DNA from: Solirubrobacterales bacterium | Lineage (GTDB): Bacteria > Actinomycetota > Thermoleophilia > Solirubrobacterales > Solirubrobacteraceae | Assembly: GCA_947474595.1 (NCBI GenBank) | Contig: CANJIV010000009.1 | Span: forward strand, 16,506 to 80,505 | Direction of reading: 5' to 3' | DNA: 64,000 nucleotides | Part shown: piece by piece, positions 46,410 through 55,975 of the stretch | Layout of the letters: each line of letters begins with the position of its first letter | Position numbering within the stretch: position 1 is the first letter of the stretch | Notes under the pieces: generated by a model | The model's input: the letters and a program-made list of their open reading frames with translations, nothing else | What the model was told of the DNA's origin: nothing | Database searches by the model: none | Position numbers and translations under genes: made by a program

Positions 46410-47474
46410 ATGATTGGTGCAACCGTGGCTACCGTAGCGCTAGGAGTGTTGGCGGCAGTTATTGCCGCCTGCCTCTACAACCTCTCCGTTGTGGTGCAGG
46501 CAAAAGAGGTTCGCACCATTCCGGTGGAGCACTCGATGCAGGCGTCGCTGCTCGGCCGCCTACTGCGCCGCCCGCGGTGGGTAGCCGCTATTAGTTTGAG
46601 CGCTCTAGCGGTACTTATCCAAGGCGGCGCCCTGATGCTTGCGCCTTTGACGGTTGTAGGGCCAGCCGATGCTGTCGGATTGGTCGTCCTGCTCGTGGTC
46701 GGAGCTCACTACCTCCAAGAGCCGGTCGGCGGTCGCGAGTGGTCGGCGGTTTTCGGGATCGGTGTGGGCGTTGTAGTGCTTGCGCTCGCGGCTCCAGAAC
46801 GCAGCACCGACAATGCCAGCGGAACTGCTTTGCTAATCCCGCTGGTGGTGCTGGGATTGATTGCGCTTGTACCGTTTGTCATGGCTCGTACCCAACGAGG
46901 CATCCCTCCGGTTGTGATGGTGGTGGGAGCTGGCTTGGCCTTTGCCTGGAGTGCGTTTGGGGTCAAGTTGATCAGCGATCACATCTCCACCGGCGGCTGG
47001 GCAGCGGCAGTCCTATGGGCGATCCCGACCTTCGCGCTTGGCGCAACGGGCACGGTGAGTGAGATGAGCGCGTTCCAGCGACTACCCGCGACGCGAGTAG
47101 CCCCGGTCATCTTCGTGATCGAACTCGTAGTGCCGGTTGGGCTGGCGGTCTTCATCGGTGGCGAGGCGTGGAACGGTGGGGCTGATCAGATCGTTCTACT
47201 GTCGCTGGCGCTTGCCTTAGTGGTCGGCTGTGCTTCGGTACTAGCCTCGTCTAAGAAGGTCGCGGGGATGATGAGCGCCGAGGCCGAGGCCGAGGCGGCT
47301 CAGGCGGGCGGCTCGCGCGTTCCAGCGCCAGCCAATGCCAGAACAAGCGATGCCGCCGAAGGCGCCGACCTCGGCGAAGTATCCGGGACAAGCTCAGTGG
47401 CGATTGCCGAGCGCAGTGCCGAGAGCAGTTCAGAGCGCGAGAGCGCCACGTCGGCTAGGCCGAAACGCTGGTAG
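46410..47474 (+). CDS. DMT-superfamily (EamA-like) membrane protein
   Basis: 354 aa with nine or ten predicted helices, of the drug/metabolite transporter fold. Helix 1 AALVIA-like start (LGVLAAVIAACLYNLSVVVQ) is followed by VVGPADAVGLVVLLVVGAHY and a second repeat half near 146-275. After the last helix come about 75 hydrophilic residues rich in Ala, Glu and Ser. Those residues lie in the 175-nt antisense overlap with the convergent glycosyltransferase. Substrate unknown. Confidence 0.8.
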   Translation: MIGATVATVALGVLAAVIAACLYNLSVVVQAKEVRTIPVEHSMQASLLGRLLRRPRWVAAISLSALAVLIQGGALMLAPLTVVGPADAVGLVVLLVVGAHYLQEPVGGREWSAVFGIGVGVVVLALAAPERSTDNASGTALLIPLVVLGLIALVPFVMARTQRGIPPVVMVVGAGLAFAWSAFGVKLISDHISTGGWAAAVLWAIPTFALGATGTVSEMSAFQRLPATRVAPVIFVIELVVPVGLAVFIGGEAWNGGADQIVLLSLALALVVGCASVLASSKKVAGMMSAEAEAEAAQAGGSRVPAPANARTSDAAEGADLGEVSGTSSVAIAERSAESSSERESATSARPKRW

Positions 47475-48493
47475 GCCTCGTTGTTGGCGCGGATGTGTCC
47501 AGCGCCCCAGCCGAATGAGATCGGCTGACAGCCGCGCATGCGGGCCTCTAGGATCGTTAGGCCGGCGGTTGAGTGGATCAGCACATCGGCTGCCGTTAAG
47601 AGGTCGCACATCTGGTCGGTGAAGCCCGTGATGCGGACCCTAGGGTGAGCTTCAAAGCGCCGTGCAAGGGTAGTGCGCAGCTCTTCGCTGGTCCCACAGA
47701 GGCAGACGACGAAGGTCTCGGGGATCTCAAGCGCTACTTCGACGGCACCTTCGAGATCGCCGACTCCCCATCCGCCACCGGAGACCACGACGATCGGGCC
47801 GTCGGGAGGGAGCTCTAGGGATCTACGTGCCGCTACCGGGTCGACGGGGGAGAGGAACTCCGGCGCGCTAAACCCATGTACGAAGGTGATCTCTCCCGGA
47901 CCGGCGATCGACCTAACCTCTGGGATCGACTCGGGGTGGATGACCATATGCAGGTCCACTCCGCGCGACGACCAGTAACGCAGACCAGCTAGATCGGTGA
48001 TCGCCGAACAGACCGGCACGTCGATCTTCCCGCTGCGACGCAGCCAGCCAAGGATCTCAGTTGTACCCGGGTAGGTGGATACGACGACATCGGGGCGCCA
48101 GCGTGCGATTAGACGCTTAAACGGCCAGTAGCCAAGTGCGTGGGTCATCTGAAGCATCAGCCAGCGAGTCGGTGCTAGGTGGGTGATGAGCGCGTATTGA
48201 AGGTCGAAGAGCCACGCTCCACGGTTAAACATGATGCGGCTGTTGTCCTCGATCGTCTTGATCGCTATGGGCCCCATCTCGGCAAGTCCGTCGACTACTT
48301 CGACGGTGGCGTCGGGGCAGGCGTCGCGTAGGTCCTGGGCAAGCACTTCGGCCGGTCGATCATGGCCCGCACCAATCGCAGCCGAGACGATCAGTATCCG
48401 GGGAGCGCGGGGTGGGGGAGTTTGAGGAGAGTCTGGTGTGGGCGTGGGTTCAGTCACGGGCGCCTGCGACCCTATCGCGATCTCGCTTCTCAC
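47300..48493 (-). CDS. MGDG-synthase-like glycosyltransferase (GT28 type)
   Basis: 397 aa from GTG 48493. Typical segments: RILIVSAAIGAGHDRPAEVL (GAGH at 41-44), VVSTYPGTTEILGWLR, PIVVVSGGGWGVGDLEGAVE, then VRITGFTDQM, LIHSTAGLTILEARMRGCQP. It resembles monogalactosyldiacylglycerol synthases and processive diglucosyldiacylglycerol synthases, which move sugars from UDP-sugar to a lipid at the membrane. The acceptor is unknown. A 53-bp hairpin element lies 23 bp upstream of the start. Confidence 0.82.
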   Translation of the reverse strand: MRSEIAIGSQAPVTEPTPTPDSPQTPPPRAPRILIVSAAIGAGHDRPAEVLAQDLRDACPDATVEVVDGLAEMGPIAIKTIEDNSRIMFNRGAWLFDLQYALITHLAPTRWLMLQMTHALGYWPFKRLIARWRPDVVVSTYPGTTEILGWLRRSGKIDVPVCSAITDLAGLRYWSSRGVDLHMVIHPESIPEVRSIAGPGEITFVHGFSAPEFLSPVDPVAARRSLELPPDGPIVVVSGGGWGVGDLEGAVEVALEIPETFVVCLCGTSEELRTTLARRFEAHPRVRITGFTDQMCDLLTAADVLIHSTAGLTILEARMRGCQPISFGWGAGHIRANNEAYQRFGLADVALSRSELLSALRSAIATELVPDTSPRSAPSAASLVLALAGAGTREPPA

Positions 48494-48515
48494 CCCGCGT
48501 TGGGGGGTACGCTGC

Positions 48516-48568
48516 GGGGGGTGTGCGTAGTTGTCCTGACATATTCAGGGTTCGGTAGCTCACCCCCC
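48516..48568 (-). repeat. 53-bp hairpin element, copy 3 (reverse orientation)
   Basis: On the minus strand it matches copies 1 and 2 except for two substitutions, GAGCTACC for GAGCTCCC and ATATG for ATATC in the inner loop. Both are in predicted unpaired positions, and outer and inner stems stay perfect. It lies in the divergent gap between the glycosyltransferase and aminopeptidase genes. Confidence 0.9.
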
Positions 48569-48669
48569 AGAGCCGCCCGCCTTAAAGATCGTGTTTGATC
48601 CAGCACAGCCGTCAACGACACCAGCCCACGACACCACCAACCGACGCGCCCAGGAGGCAGACAACGACC

Positions 48670-49869
48670 ATGGACGACGAGCTAATCCAACGCTTTGCCG
48701 ACCTCATCGTCGGCTTCGGCGCAAACGTCCAGCCGAATCAGATCGTGGCGATCGGCAGTGAGCCCGGCAAGGAGCGCCTGACCCGTGCAATAGCCGCCAG
48801 TGCATATCGCCACGGAGCTAAGTTTGTTGACGTAGCGACCTTCGATCTTCACGTTAAACGCGCACGGATCCTCTACGCCGACGAGCAGAGCCTCGACTTT
48901 GTCCCATCTTGGTACGGCGACCGCATGCTTGCGCTTGGTGACCAGCGCTGCGCGCGGATCGGCTTGACCGGACCCGTCGCGCCCGGCCTGCTAGACGACC
49001 TCGATCCGGTGCGTGTCGGCCGTGATCACATGCCGTTCCTTAAGGAGTCCGGAGAGGTGGTCAATGCCCGCACCACAAACTGGACCGCAGCGCCCTGTCC
49101 GACCCCAGAGTGGGCAGCGCTTGTTCACCCCGACCTCGAGCCGTCTGCTGCCTACGCGCTTTTATGGGAGCAGGTTGCACATCTCTGCCGCCTCGATGAG
49201 CAAGACCCCGTGGCCGCATGGAGCAGCCGCATGGACAGACTCACTGCGGTCGCCGAGCGGCTTACGGCTGCTCGCTTTGACGCCTTGCACTTCGAGGGAC
49301 CAGGCACTGATCTTCAGGTCGGCCTAATGCCTAGCTCGCAGTGGTTGACGGCGAGATTCTCAACCATCGACGGCTTGCCTCATATGCCCAATATTCCCTC
49401 CGAGGAGACCTTCACCACTCCAGACCCGCAGCGCGTCTTTGGAACCGTTACCTCAACCAAGCCACTTGTCCTAAGTGGGACGATCGTGCGCGGGCTAAAG
49501 GTCGGTTTTGAGGATGGGAGGGCGGTTGAGGTGACCGCTGAGTCGGGAGGGGAGGCGCTTGCGGCGCTAACCCAGACAGACCCCGGGGCAGCACGGCTGG
49601 GGGAGGTAGCCCTCGTTGATCGCGAGGGTCGGGTCGGGGCGCTAGAGACAGTCTTCTACGACACACTGATCGACGAGAACGCCGCCAGCCACATCGCGCT
49701 AGGAATGGCATATGGGTTCGCACTCGCCGATGACGCCGATCGCGCTCGTGCCAACGCCAGCACGATCCACGTTGACTTCATGATCGGCTCACCCGAGGTC
49801 GATGTGACAGGGCTAACTAACGGTGGTGAGCGCGTCGCGATCCTACGCGGTGGAGACTGGGCGCTCTAA
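48670..49869 (+). CDS. M29-family (thermophilic) aminopeptidase
   Basis: 399 aa from ATG 48670, preceded at 12 nt by AGGAGG. Family segments: RFADLIVGFGANVQPNQIVA, FEGPGTDLQVGL, MPNIPSEETFTTPDP and GGEALAALTQTDPGAARLGE. The metal ligands are expected at the Glu in NIPSEE and in GEVALVD, and later His/Asp (AASHIALG, VDFMIGS). It is a cytosolic metallo-exopeptidase related to aminopeptidase T. A longer frame starts upstream but is not conserved. Confidence 0.92.
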   Translation: MDDELIQRFADLIVGFGANVQPNQIVAIGSEPGKERLTRAIAASAYRHGAKFVDVATFDLHVKRARILYADEQSLDFVPSWYGDRMLALGDQRCARIGLTGPVAPGLLDDLDPVRVGRDHMPFLKESGEVVNARTTNWTAAPCPTPEWAALVHPDLEPSAAYALLWEQVAHLCRLDEQDPVAAWSSRMDRLTAVAERLTAARFDALHFEGPGTDLQVGLMPSSQWLTARFSTIDGLPHMPNIPSEETFTTPDPQRVFGTVTSTKPLVLSGTIVRGLKVGFEDGRAVEVTAESGGEALAALTQTDPGAARLGEVALVDREGRVGALETVFYDTLIDENAASHIALGMAYGFALADDADRARANASTIHVDFMIGSPEVDVTGLTNGGERVAILRGGDWAL

Positions 49870-49907
49870 AGCTGCGCGGCTCGCTACCCTTGACCCGGTC
49901 ACATTTT

Positions 49908-49996
49908 GGAGAGGTGCCGGAGCGGTTGAACGGGCACGACTGGAAATCGTGTAACGGGGGTAACCTCGTTCGAGGGTTCGAATCCCTCTCTCTCCG
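49908..49996 (+). tRNA. tRNA-Ser (anticodon GGA)
   Basis: Acceptor stem GGAGAGG pairs with TCTCTCC (one G.U), with discriminator G and no encoded CCA. Anticodon loop CTGGAAA gives GGA. Long variable arm; T arm GAGGGTTCGAATCCCTC. Length 89 nt. It decodes UCC and UCU. Confidence 0.96.
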
Positions 49997-50006
49997 TAGT
50001 TCCTAA

Positions 50007-50030
50007 AGGGTTGTCGAACACTTCAACCCT
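50007..50030 (+). terminator. hairpin downstream of tRNA-Ser(GGA)
   Basis: AGGGTTG pairs with CAACCCT around a 10-nt loop, 10 nt after the tRNA 3' end and before the amidase start. There is no T run, so it may be a processing or weak termination signal. Confidence 0.3.
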
Positions 50031-50051
50031 CGATCCACAACCGAAAGGCTG

Positions 50052-51491
50052 ATGATCATGGATGACGTAGCCGAACTGCTCTTTGCTCCAGCTACAGAGC
50101 TGGCCGGACTCGTGCGTAGGGGAGAGGTGACGTCGCATGAGCTAGTTGAAGCCTCTCTGGGGCGTATTGAGGCCCTAGATAGGCAGATCGGTGCGTTCAC
50201 GACGGTTGATGCAGAGCGCGCCCTGCAGACGGCAGCAGCGATCGGCCCCGACGATCCCCGCCCGCTGGCTGGAGTGCCGGTAGCTGTGAAGGATCTCTTT
50301 ACTGCGGTGGCTGGGATAAGGCTGACGCAGTGCAGCGACCTCTCAGGCGAGAGTGTCTCGGAGTTTGACTCACTTGTTTCACGTCGCCTTAAAGAGGCTG
50401 GCATGGTCATCGTTGGCGTCACGAAGTCGCCGGAGTTCGGCATCTTGCCGGTCACTGAGCCGCGCCGCTTTGGACCAACCCGCAATCCCTACAACTTAGA
50501 CCGCACACCAGGAGGTTCGTCAGGAGGCAGTGGCGCCGCTGTTGCGGCAGGAATGGTCCCCGTCGCCCATGCCAGCGACGGCGGTGGGTCGATCCGGATC
50601 CCGGCAGCCTGCTGCGGCCTCGTGGGCCTCAAGCCATCTCGCGGCCGCATCTCCTCTGCGCCGATGCTCGGGGACTCAATGTTGGCAACCGACGGCGTAC
50701 TTACTCGAACGGTCGCTGATACCGCAGTACTGCTCGATCTTCTCTCAGGCTATGAGCTCGGTGATGCGACATGGGCACCGGCACCGCCCCAGCCATTTGC
50801 TACTACCGCCGCAGCTGCGCCCGGACGGCTGCGGATCGCCGTCGTAGTCGACCCGCCAATCGATGCCACGGTCGATCCAATCTGCCTAGCAGCGGTTTCG
50901 CAGACAGCCGAGCTACTGCGCGACCTAGGCCACGAGGTCCAAGAGATCTCATCCCCTTGGACGATCCCTTACCTGCTGCCAGTCTTCACCGTAATTTGGG
51001 CCACGTTGATCGGCGGCGCAGCGGCTGCGGTCGCGATGGGGGCGGGGCGAGAGTTGACCGAGGACTCCGTCGAGCCACTCACTTGGGCGCTGTTCAAACA
51101 GGCCTTAGATCAGAATTCAATGGCCTACATGGGTGCCGTCGTACAGAGCCAGGCGGCCGCTCGAATGCTGATCACAGCACTCGCTCCCTACGACGCAGTC
51201 CTGACACCGGCACTAGCTGAGCGTCCAGTCGCGATCGGCGAGATCGACTCCTGCTCGTCCGAGCCGATGCTCGACTTCAACCGCTCCGGCCGTTTTACCC
51301 CGTTTACGGCGGTGGCCAACCTAACCGGTCAGCCAGCGATTGCGTTGCCAGTGGGAATCGGACAAGACGCGATGCCTGTGAGCGTCCAGCTAATTGGCAG
51401 GCCCGCCGGAGATGGGCAGCTGCTCTCGTTGGCGACCCAGCTAGAGACGGCCCGCCCGTGGTCAGACCAGCGGCCTAGCCTCTCCATCTAG
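50052..51491 (+). CDS. amidase signature family protein
   Basis: 479 aa. The Ser-Ser-Lys catalytic triad is seen as K80 (PVAVKDLF), Ser in the loop GGSSGGSGAAVAAG (about 156) and nucleophile Ser near 180 in DGGGSIRIPAACCGLVGLKP. It hydrolyses amides in the cytosol. The C-terminal part does not show a GatA-like tail, and no gatB or gatC lies nearby, so a role in Gln-tRNA formation is unlikely. Substrate not determinable. Confidence 0.9.
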   Translation: MIMDDVAELLFAPATELAGLVRRGEVTSHELVEASLGRIEALDRQIGAFTTVDAERALQTAAAIGPDDPRPLAGVPVAVKDLFTAVAGIRLTQCSDLSGESVSEFDSLVSRRLKEAGMVIVGVTKSPEFGILPVTEPRRFGPTRNPYNLDRTPGGSSGGSGAAVAAGMVPVAHASDGGGSIRIPAACCGLVGLKPSRGRISSAPMLGDSMLATDGVLTRTVADTAVLLDLLSGYELGDATWAPAPPQPFATTAAAAPGRLRIAVVVDPPIDATVDPICLAAVSQTAELLRDLGHEVQEISSPWTIPYLLPVFTVIWATLIGGAAAAVAMGAGRELTEDSVEPLTWALFKQALDQNSMAYMGAVVQSQAAARMLITALAPYDAVLTPALAERPVAIGEIDSCSSEPMLDFNRSGRFTPFTAVANLTGQPAIALPVGIGQDAMPVSVQLIGRPAGDGQLLSLATQLETARPWSDQRPSLSI

Positions 51492-51537
51492 AGCCGCGGC
51501 AACTAAGGTCGGCAGGTGACGTAGAATCTCGCAACAG

Positions 51538-52353
51538 ATGTTCGTAATCGCTTTTGCCAATGACATCGTCGAGTTCGTCAACCTGACGCCGAAGAACGGT
51601 CTGGAGCCGGGGCGCGCCGCTGCGTTCGTGGTTCTGTTGGCATTCCTGCTCTCGTTTGCCTTTATCCGCACCAGCGCTCGGCTGACACGCAGTCCGAAGG
51701 TCCCCTGGTGGCCCGGCGGCGTGGAGACCGAAGGCGGACTCCACATCCACCACATGGTGTGGGGGATTTGGCTAATGATCATCTGCGGATTTGCGGCGTT
51801 TGCCACTGATCTGACCTCGCCGTGGTGGTGGATCACCTCGGCAGGCTTTGGCATCGGGATCGGCTTCACGCTCGACGAGTTCGCGCTCTGGCTGCACCTA
51901 GATGACGTCTACTGGTCCGATGAAGGACGCTCCTCTATCGACGCAGTGATCTTCGTAGCGATGCTTGCAGGGTTTGTAGTGATCGGGTTCAGGCCGTTTG
52001 GGCTAGATGACACCGGGTCGGTGGTTGGTACCGCGGGGATAGTCACGATCACCATTGTGTGCGCATCGGTCACGCTGCTCAAAGGTCGACTTGGCTGGGG
52101 TGCCTTAGCCGTTTTCATTCCGATTATCGGACTGTTTTTTTGTTTTCGGTTGGCAAAACCAAACTCCCCTTGGGCGCACTGGTTCTACGGCAAGAGGAAC
52201 CCATCGAAGATGCAAAAAGCTCGCGATCGTTTCCCCGAACACCGCCGTACCGCACGCCTGGGCAGACGCATTGACGAGATTCTCGGAGGAAAGCCAACCG
52301 AGCCCGCGCCCGACGCGCAGCCGCCTGCTAGCCCGCCTCCGCCGTCAGCATAG
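51538..52353 (+). CDS. conserved actinobacterial integral membrane protein
   Basis: 271 aa with about six helices and a 65-residue charged and Pro-rich C-terminal tail. A striking motif HIHHMVWGIWLMI (about 76-88) and FTLDEFALWLHLDDVYWSDE (about 111-130) are rich in His, Asp and Glu at membrane edges, which would suit metal or proton handling. I recognise this as a widespread actinobacterial hypothetical family but know no function. It starts with ATG 46 nt after the amidase. Confidence 0.7.
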   Translation: MFVIAFANDIVEFVNLTPKNGLEPGRAAAFVVLLAFLLSFAFIRTSARLTRSPKVPWWPGGVETEGGLHIHHMVWGIWLMIICGFAAFATDLTSPWWWITSAGFGIGIGFTLDEFALWLHLDDVYWSDEGRSSIDAVIFVAMLAGFVVIGFRPFGLDDTGSVVGTAGIVTITIVCASVTLLKGRLGWGALAVFIPIIGLFFCFRLAKPNSPWAHWFYGKRNPSKMQKARDRFPEHRRTARLGRRIDEILGGKPTEPAPDAQPPASPPPPSA

Positions 52354-52373
52354 CCACCACACCAGCGCCTACT

Positions 52374-52880
52374 TCAGGCGACAGTAACTACACGCAGCTC
52401 GCGTCTGTCGCCCGACGGTAGGCGGACGGTGACGACGTCGCCTGCCGTGGCGCCCATTAGAGCCTTGGCGACTGGCGAAGCGACAGAGAGCAGCTTGAGC
52501 TTGGCGTCAGCCTCGGTGCTGCCGACCAGTGTGAACGTCTGATCAGGCCCACCCGCGACAGGCGAGTAGGTCACCTTTGAGCCGAAAACGACGGCCTTGG
52601 CGCCAGCGCCTGCGCTTGCGCTTTCACCCGCCGCCTCTCCCGGAGCGACTACGACTGCGTTGATGATTCGGTCGCGCAGCTTTAGGACGCGAGTCTCCAT
52701 GTGCGATTGGGCCTCTTTGGCGGCGTGATATTCGCCGTTCTCTTTGAGGTCACCCCATTCGCGAGCGGTCTTAATGCGAGCGGCGATCTCGAGGCGACCT
52801 GGGCCTTCGAGTTCGGCTAGCTCTCGCTCAAGCTCAGCGAGCCCTTCGGGACTGATTGTGTAGTCAGACGTCACAGACAT
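52374..52880 (-). CDS. greA: transcription elongation factor GreA
   Basis: 168 aa. The N-terminal antiparallel coiled coil carries the acidic tip GDLKENGEY, which reaches the RNA polymerase active site to stimulate cleavage of backtracked RNA. The C-terminal FKBP-like domain follows (VVFGSKVTYS to VTVRLPSGDRRELRV). The Ala/Gly-rich insert in the middle (AAGESASAGAGAKA) is longer than usual. Confidence 0.94.
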   Translation of the reverse strand: MSVTSDYTISPEGLAELERELAELEGPGRLEIAARIKTAREWGDLKENGEYHAAKEAQSHMETRVLKLRDRIINAVVVAPGEAAGESASAGAGAKAVVFGSKVTYSPVAGGPDQTFTLVGSTEADAKLKLLSVASPVAKALMGATAGDVVTVRLPSGDRRELRVVTVA

Positions 52881-52987
52881 CGGCTCGCTCTCGGCTGGGG
52901 TTAAAGGCTGATACTGCGACTGTAGCGATCTGTCGAGTTAGACCGTCGCTTGGCCTCGACCACAACCGATGCGGACCAAGCCGACAG

Positions 52988-54547
52988 TCAGCCAGCGCAG
53001 GCTACGCCGTGGCTCGCAGCAGTGCCATCGTCACAGGGGAGAATCGACGGACCCTGCCAGCCGGTGCCGTCGGTCGCTCCGTTGATCCCTGCCTGCGAGA
53101 GCCCGTAGAGGCGAACTATTAGGCGAAAGCCTTGCGTCTTGGCGGCCGCAGATGGGGTCGGAAGCCAGTTCGCGCGCTGGGCTGAATTGGCTGGAGCGTT
53201 TGGTTGTAGGTAGATGTCGAGCGAGCCATCGCTGTTGTATCTGAGCCGGCTGCGGTCGTTGACGAGGTAACGGTCGAGCGGGTTATCGACGAGAAAGCTA
53301 TCGCTGTCATAGAGCGTCATCGACCAGAAGAACTTAACTGGAGGGCGTGCCGTCTTGGCCGAGAAGTGGGCGACGTAGCGCTTGGATCCCGTGAGTATTC
53401 CGCGGTTGCTGTCAAGCAAGGCAAGTGGGTACATGGCAAGCTCGGGCGTCGGCGCGCCAAGCCCGACCCTGTCAACTATCGCGCGGCGGTTGTAGTTAGT
53501 GGCGTAGGTCCCTGTCTTGACGACGATCCAGCCGTTGTGAGCAGTGAAGCCTGCAATGTAGTCGGCGAAGAACTGCCCCTGAAGTTTTCCTGGGCCTTGG
53601 GTTACTGCGTCTCGCATCGCCTGAAGTTGAGCGCCGCTGAGCTTGGCGGTCTTGGTCGGGTGCAGCCCGATGCCGATCCCTAGCGCCTTGATCTGGGCAA
53701 GTATCGGAGCATCTCTCTTAGGAGGCTTGTAGAGCTTGAGCTGATCGCCAGCGGCGTCAAAGAATGTGGCAGCGTCTTCCCCCGGGCCCGTGCCGGGTAT
53801 ATGGGCCTCGACCGTAGCGCGTCTGATCACCTTCGGCGGAGGCTGGGTGTAGGTGTCGGGCGAACTATCACCGCGCCACTGATTAAGCGGCACAATCTTG
53901 TAGCTGGCCATCACCTTGCGGGCCGCCTTTAGGTCGGCCTTGTCGACGACGTAGGTGCGTCCGATCACCCATACGCGGTTATAGGGAGAGCGGATCTGCC
54001 TAAGACCGGATGGGATCTTGCCCTTGAAGTTGGGTCCCGTGATGACATTGTTGCCGTCAGGTATCGCCTTATCCGAGGGGCCGATGTTCTTAAAGTTCTC
54101 TTCCCAAGGGTCAAGCAGCTCAAAGACATGAAAGCGCTTGGTCGTGCTGTTCGAATGGATCACTTGCGGCGTCTTGGAGAGATCTAGCCAAGCCATCGAG
54201 TAGAGCGTGTCGCTATTGGGCGCAACTACCGTGCGGTCTTTTGCATCTGCGAGTTTTTCGAAGTGGCTGAACTGGTTGACCGGGCCACCGCCACGGCCGT
54301 TATTAACGGTCGGGCTCGTGCTGGTCTTGAAGGTTCGCTCCATATTGAGGACCGGGACCGCGTACTCGTATGCCTTGGTGGCAACCACAAGAGCGGCGTC
54401 GTACTGTGCCTTCTGTGCCGGATCATTGGCGTCGTAGTCGCCGCCGAAGGCTGCTGCCGCGCTACTTGCACCCGATGCCAGAATGATGCAGGAGAGCGCG
54501 AGGCCGGTGGCCAAACGGTGGGCTGGGCGCGACGTTGTCTTGCTCAC
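52988..54547 (-). CDS. secreted DUF1254/DUF1214 protein
   Basis: 519 aa. Signal peptide (about 1-32) then a DUF1254 domain (about 55-190, YEYAVPVLNMERTF, APNSDTLYSMAWLDLS) and a C-terminal DUF1214 domain (about 395-510, FFWSMTLYDSDSFLVDNPL, LPTPSAAAKTQGFRLIVRLY). Such two-domain proteins are exported and of unknown biochemical role. The mature part has a C-terminal tail with two Cys (PSILPCDDGTAASHGVACAG). Confidence 0.88.
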   Translation of the reverse strand: MSKTTSRPAHRLATGLALSCIILASGASSAAAAFGGDYDANDPAQKAQYDAALVVATKAYEYAVPVLNMERTFKTSTSPTVNNGRGGGPVNQFSHFEKLADAKDRTVVAPNSDTLYSMAWLDLSKTPQVIHSNSTTKRFHVFELLDPWEENFKNIGPSDKAIPDGNNVITGPNFKGKIPSGLRQIRSPYNRVWVIGRTYVVDKADLKAARKVMASYKIVPLNQWRGDSSPDTYTQPPPKVIRRATVEAHIPGTGPGEDAATFFDAAGDQLKLYKPPKRDAPILAQIKALGIGIGLHPTKTAKLSGAQLQAMRDAVTQGPGKLQGQFFADYIAGFTAHNGWIVVKTGTYATNYNRRAIVDRVGLGAPTPELAMYPLALLDSNRGILTGSKRYVAHFSAKTARPPVKFFWSMTLYDSDSFLVDNPLDRYLVNDRSRLRYNSDGSLDIYLQPNAPANSAQRANWLPTPSAAAKTQGFRLIVRLYGLSQAGINGATDGTGWQGPSILPCDDGTAASHGVACAG

Positions 54548-54595
54548 TGCGACTCCTCCTCTACCAGTGACCTTCCGTAAGCCTAAGGGCAGAGC

Positions 54596-55972
54596 TTAAG
54601 TGGCTGCGCCAGTCACCACAACCCGCGCGATGGTGGTTAGCGACTGATAGTAGATATCGCGCTCGAACCCCGGGGCAGGAAAGAGAAACCCTTGGCTAGG
54701 GGAAGGGATGTCAACCCGCGCTTTATCTTCGCCGTTATCGAGGTCTAAGACCACGAGTTGGTCGTGCCCGGTGGCCAGCGAGGCGCGCCTAGCCCGAGCC
54801 GAGTTGGATGCGATCCGTACCGCTGGCCGTAAGGCGCGGCGCACGAGAGGGCGTCGCAGGAACTCGACGTCTGACCAGTCTTGGGCGACTAGCTCTCGTG
54901 TGTCAGGGAAGAGGATCAGGTGCCCAGCGTGAGCGAAGTTGTCGCGGCGCCAGAGTGGTTGTAGCTCGTCGCCAACTAGGCGCCAGGCCCGCAGGACGGC
55001 GTTTGCTGCGTCGTAGGCGACAACGACTCCACCGACTCGATCCCATGCCGGTGGATTTGACTGAGTACCGAAGGCAAGGCCGCTGATCTGGACCGATCCC
55101 AGACGGCTGGCATCGTCGCGCCTGACCCACCACAGCCGCGATGGATCGGGCGAATCTCCGCTGGTGCGCATCGTGCGGTCGGTCTGGTTGCGGCCGTTGT
55201 CCATCCAGAGGATGTGCTGATCGGTGATCACAGGGTCCCAGCCGTAGCTGCGCCCTGGAGATGGGCCATAGGAGGGACACCACTGGTCATCGACAACCAG
55301 TCGCCCACCCTCGCGGTCGAGTCTTAGGCGGTAGATGACAGTCGTGCCCACGGCGATTACGCTCTCACCGTCGCAGGAGAGTCGAGCTATCGAAGGTTCG
55401 CTTAGGCGTAGCGGTGCGACTACCGGAAGCAGGGTTTCTGGGTCTAATACCGAGACGGTCGAGGGCTCGCGCCCAGCTGGTGCATCACAGTCCTTGGTGA
55501 CAATTTCGCCGCCATTGAGTACGACGAACGAGTTGTGTGGACGTGGCACCGGCAGCCGGTGGGAGGCCAGCACGTTCAGGTCGCTGCTTAGGCGGTGCGC
55601 CCAGCGACCGAAGACCATATGTAGGTCGCCATTTTTGTGGGCGGCCAAACCGCCCGGCCAAAAGGCGCCGCCAGGAAGGCGGGGTGTCGATGCTAGGACT
55701 TCTAGGGTTAGCGGATCGAGGCGCTCGACCCAGCCCTCCACGGGAGTGGACTGCGCTCCTGAATAAGGGATGTCGTGGCGCAAGGCGTAGAGCTCGCCTG
55801 GGTCGCGGCGTACGAGCAGATCGGTTGCGAAGGCATCGCGCACAGCCGCGACCTCAAGTCGCTCCCCAGCCCTGATCCCCAAACCAGGGATGCCATCTGC
55901 GCAGCAGTGACGAAGCGGGCCGCCGTCTTCACACGTCCACGGCTGTGGCCAGTAGCCGCTGGGGGTGGTCAC
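54596..55972 (-). CDS. unknown beta-propeller-like protein
   Basis: 458 aa with no signal peptide. Repeated short beta units with patterns such as RLDPLTLEVLASTPRLPGG, FWPGGLAAHKNGDLHMVFGR and SVLDPETLLPV point to a propeller fold. No RPE65-type iron histidines were recognised in order. It starts 3 nt below the stop of the DUF1330 gene, so the two form an operon. Function cannot be stated. Confidence 0.6.
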   Translation of the reverse strand: MTTPSGYWPQPWTCEDGGPLRHCCADGIPGLGIRAGERLEVAAVRDAFATDLLVRRDPGELYALRHDIPYSGAQSTPVEGWVERLDPLTLEVLASTPRLPGGAFWPGGLAAHKNGDLHMVFGRWAHRLSSDLNVLASHRLPVPRPHNSFVVLNGGEIVTKDCDAPAGREPSTVSVLDPETLLPVVAPLRLSEPSIARLSCDGESVIAVGTTVIYRLRLDREGGRLVVDDQWCPSYGPSPGRSYGWDPVITDQHILWMDNGRNQTDRTMRTSGDSPDPSRLWWVRRDDASRLGSVQISGLAFGTQSNPPAWDRVGGVVVAYDAANAVLRAWRLVGDELQPLWRRDNFAHAGHLILFPDTRELVAQDWSDVEFLRRPLVRRALRPAVRIASNSARARRASLATGHDQLVVLDLDNGEDKARVDIPSPSQGFLFPAPGFERDIYYQSLTTIARVVVTGAAT

Positions 55973-55975
55973 GGG

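Noticed and set aside
50052..51491. GatA (glutamyl-tRNA amidotransferase subunit A)
   Set aside because: The amidase signature is generic and no gatB/gatC lie alongside.
54596..55972. Carotenoid oxygenase that might supply retinal to the heliorhodopsin
   Set aside because: The protein looks like a beta propeller, but the four ordered iron-binding histidines of that family were not found.
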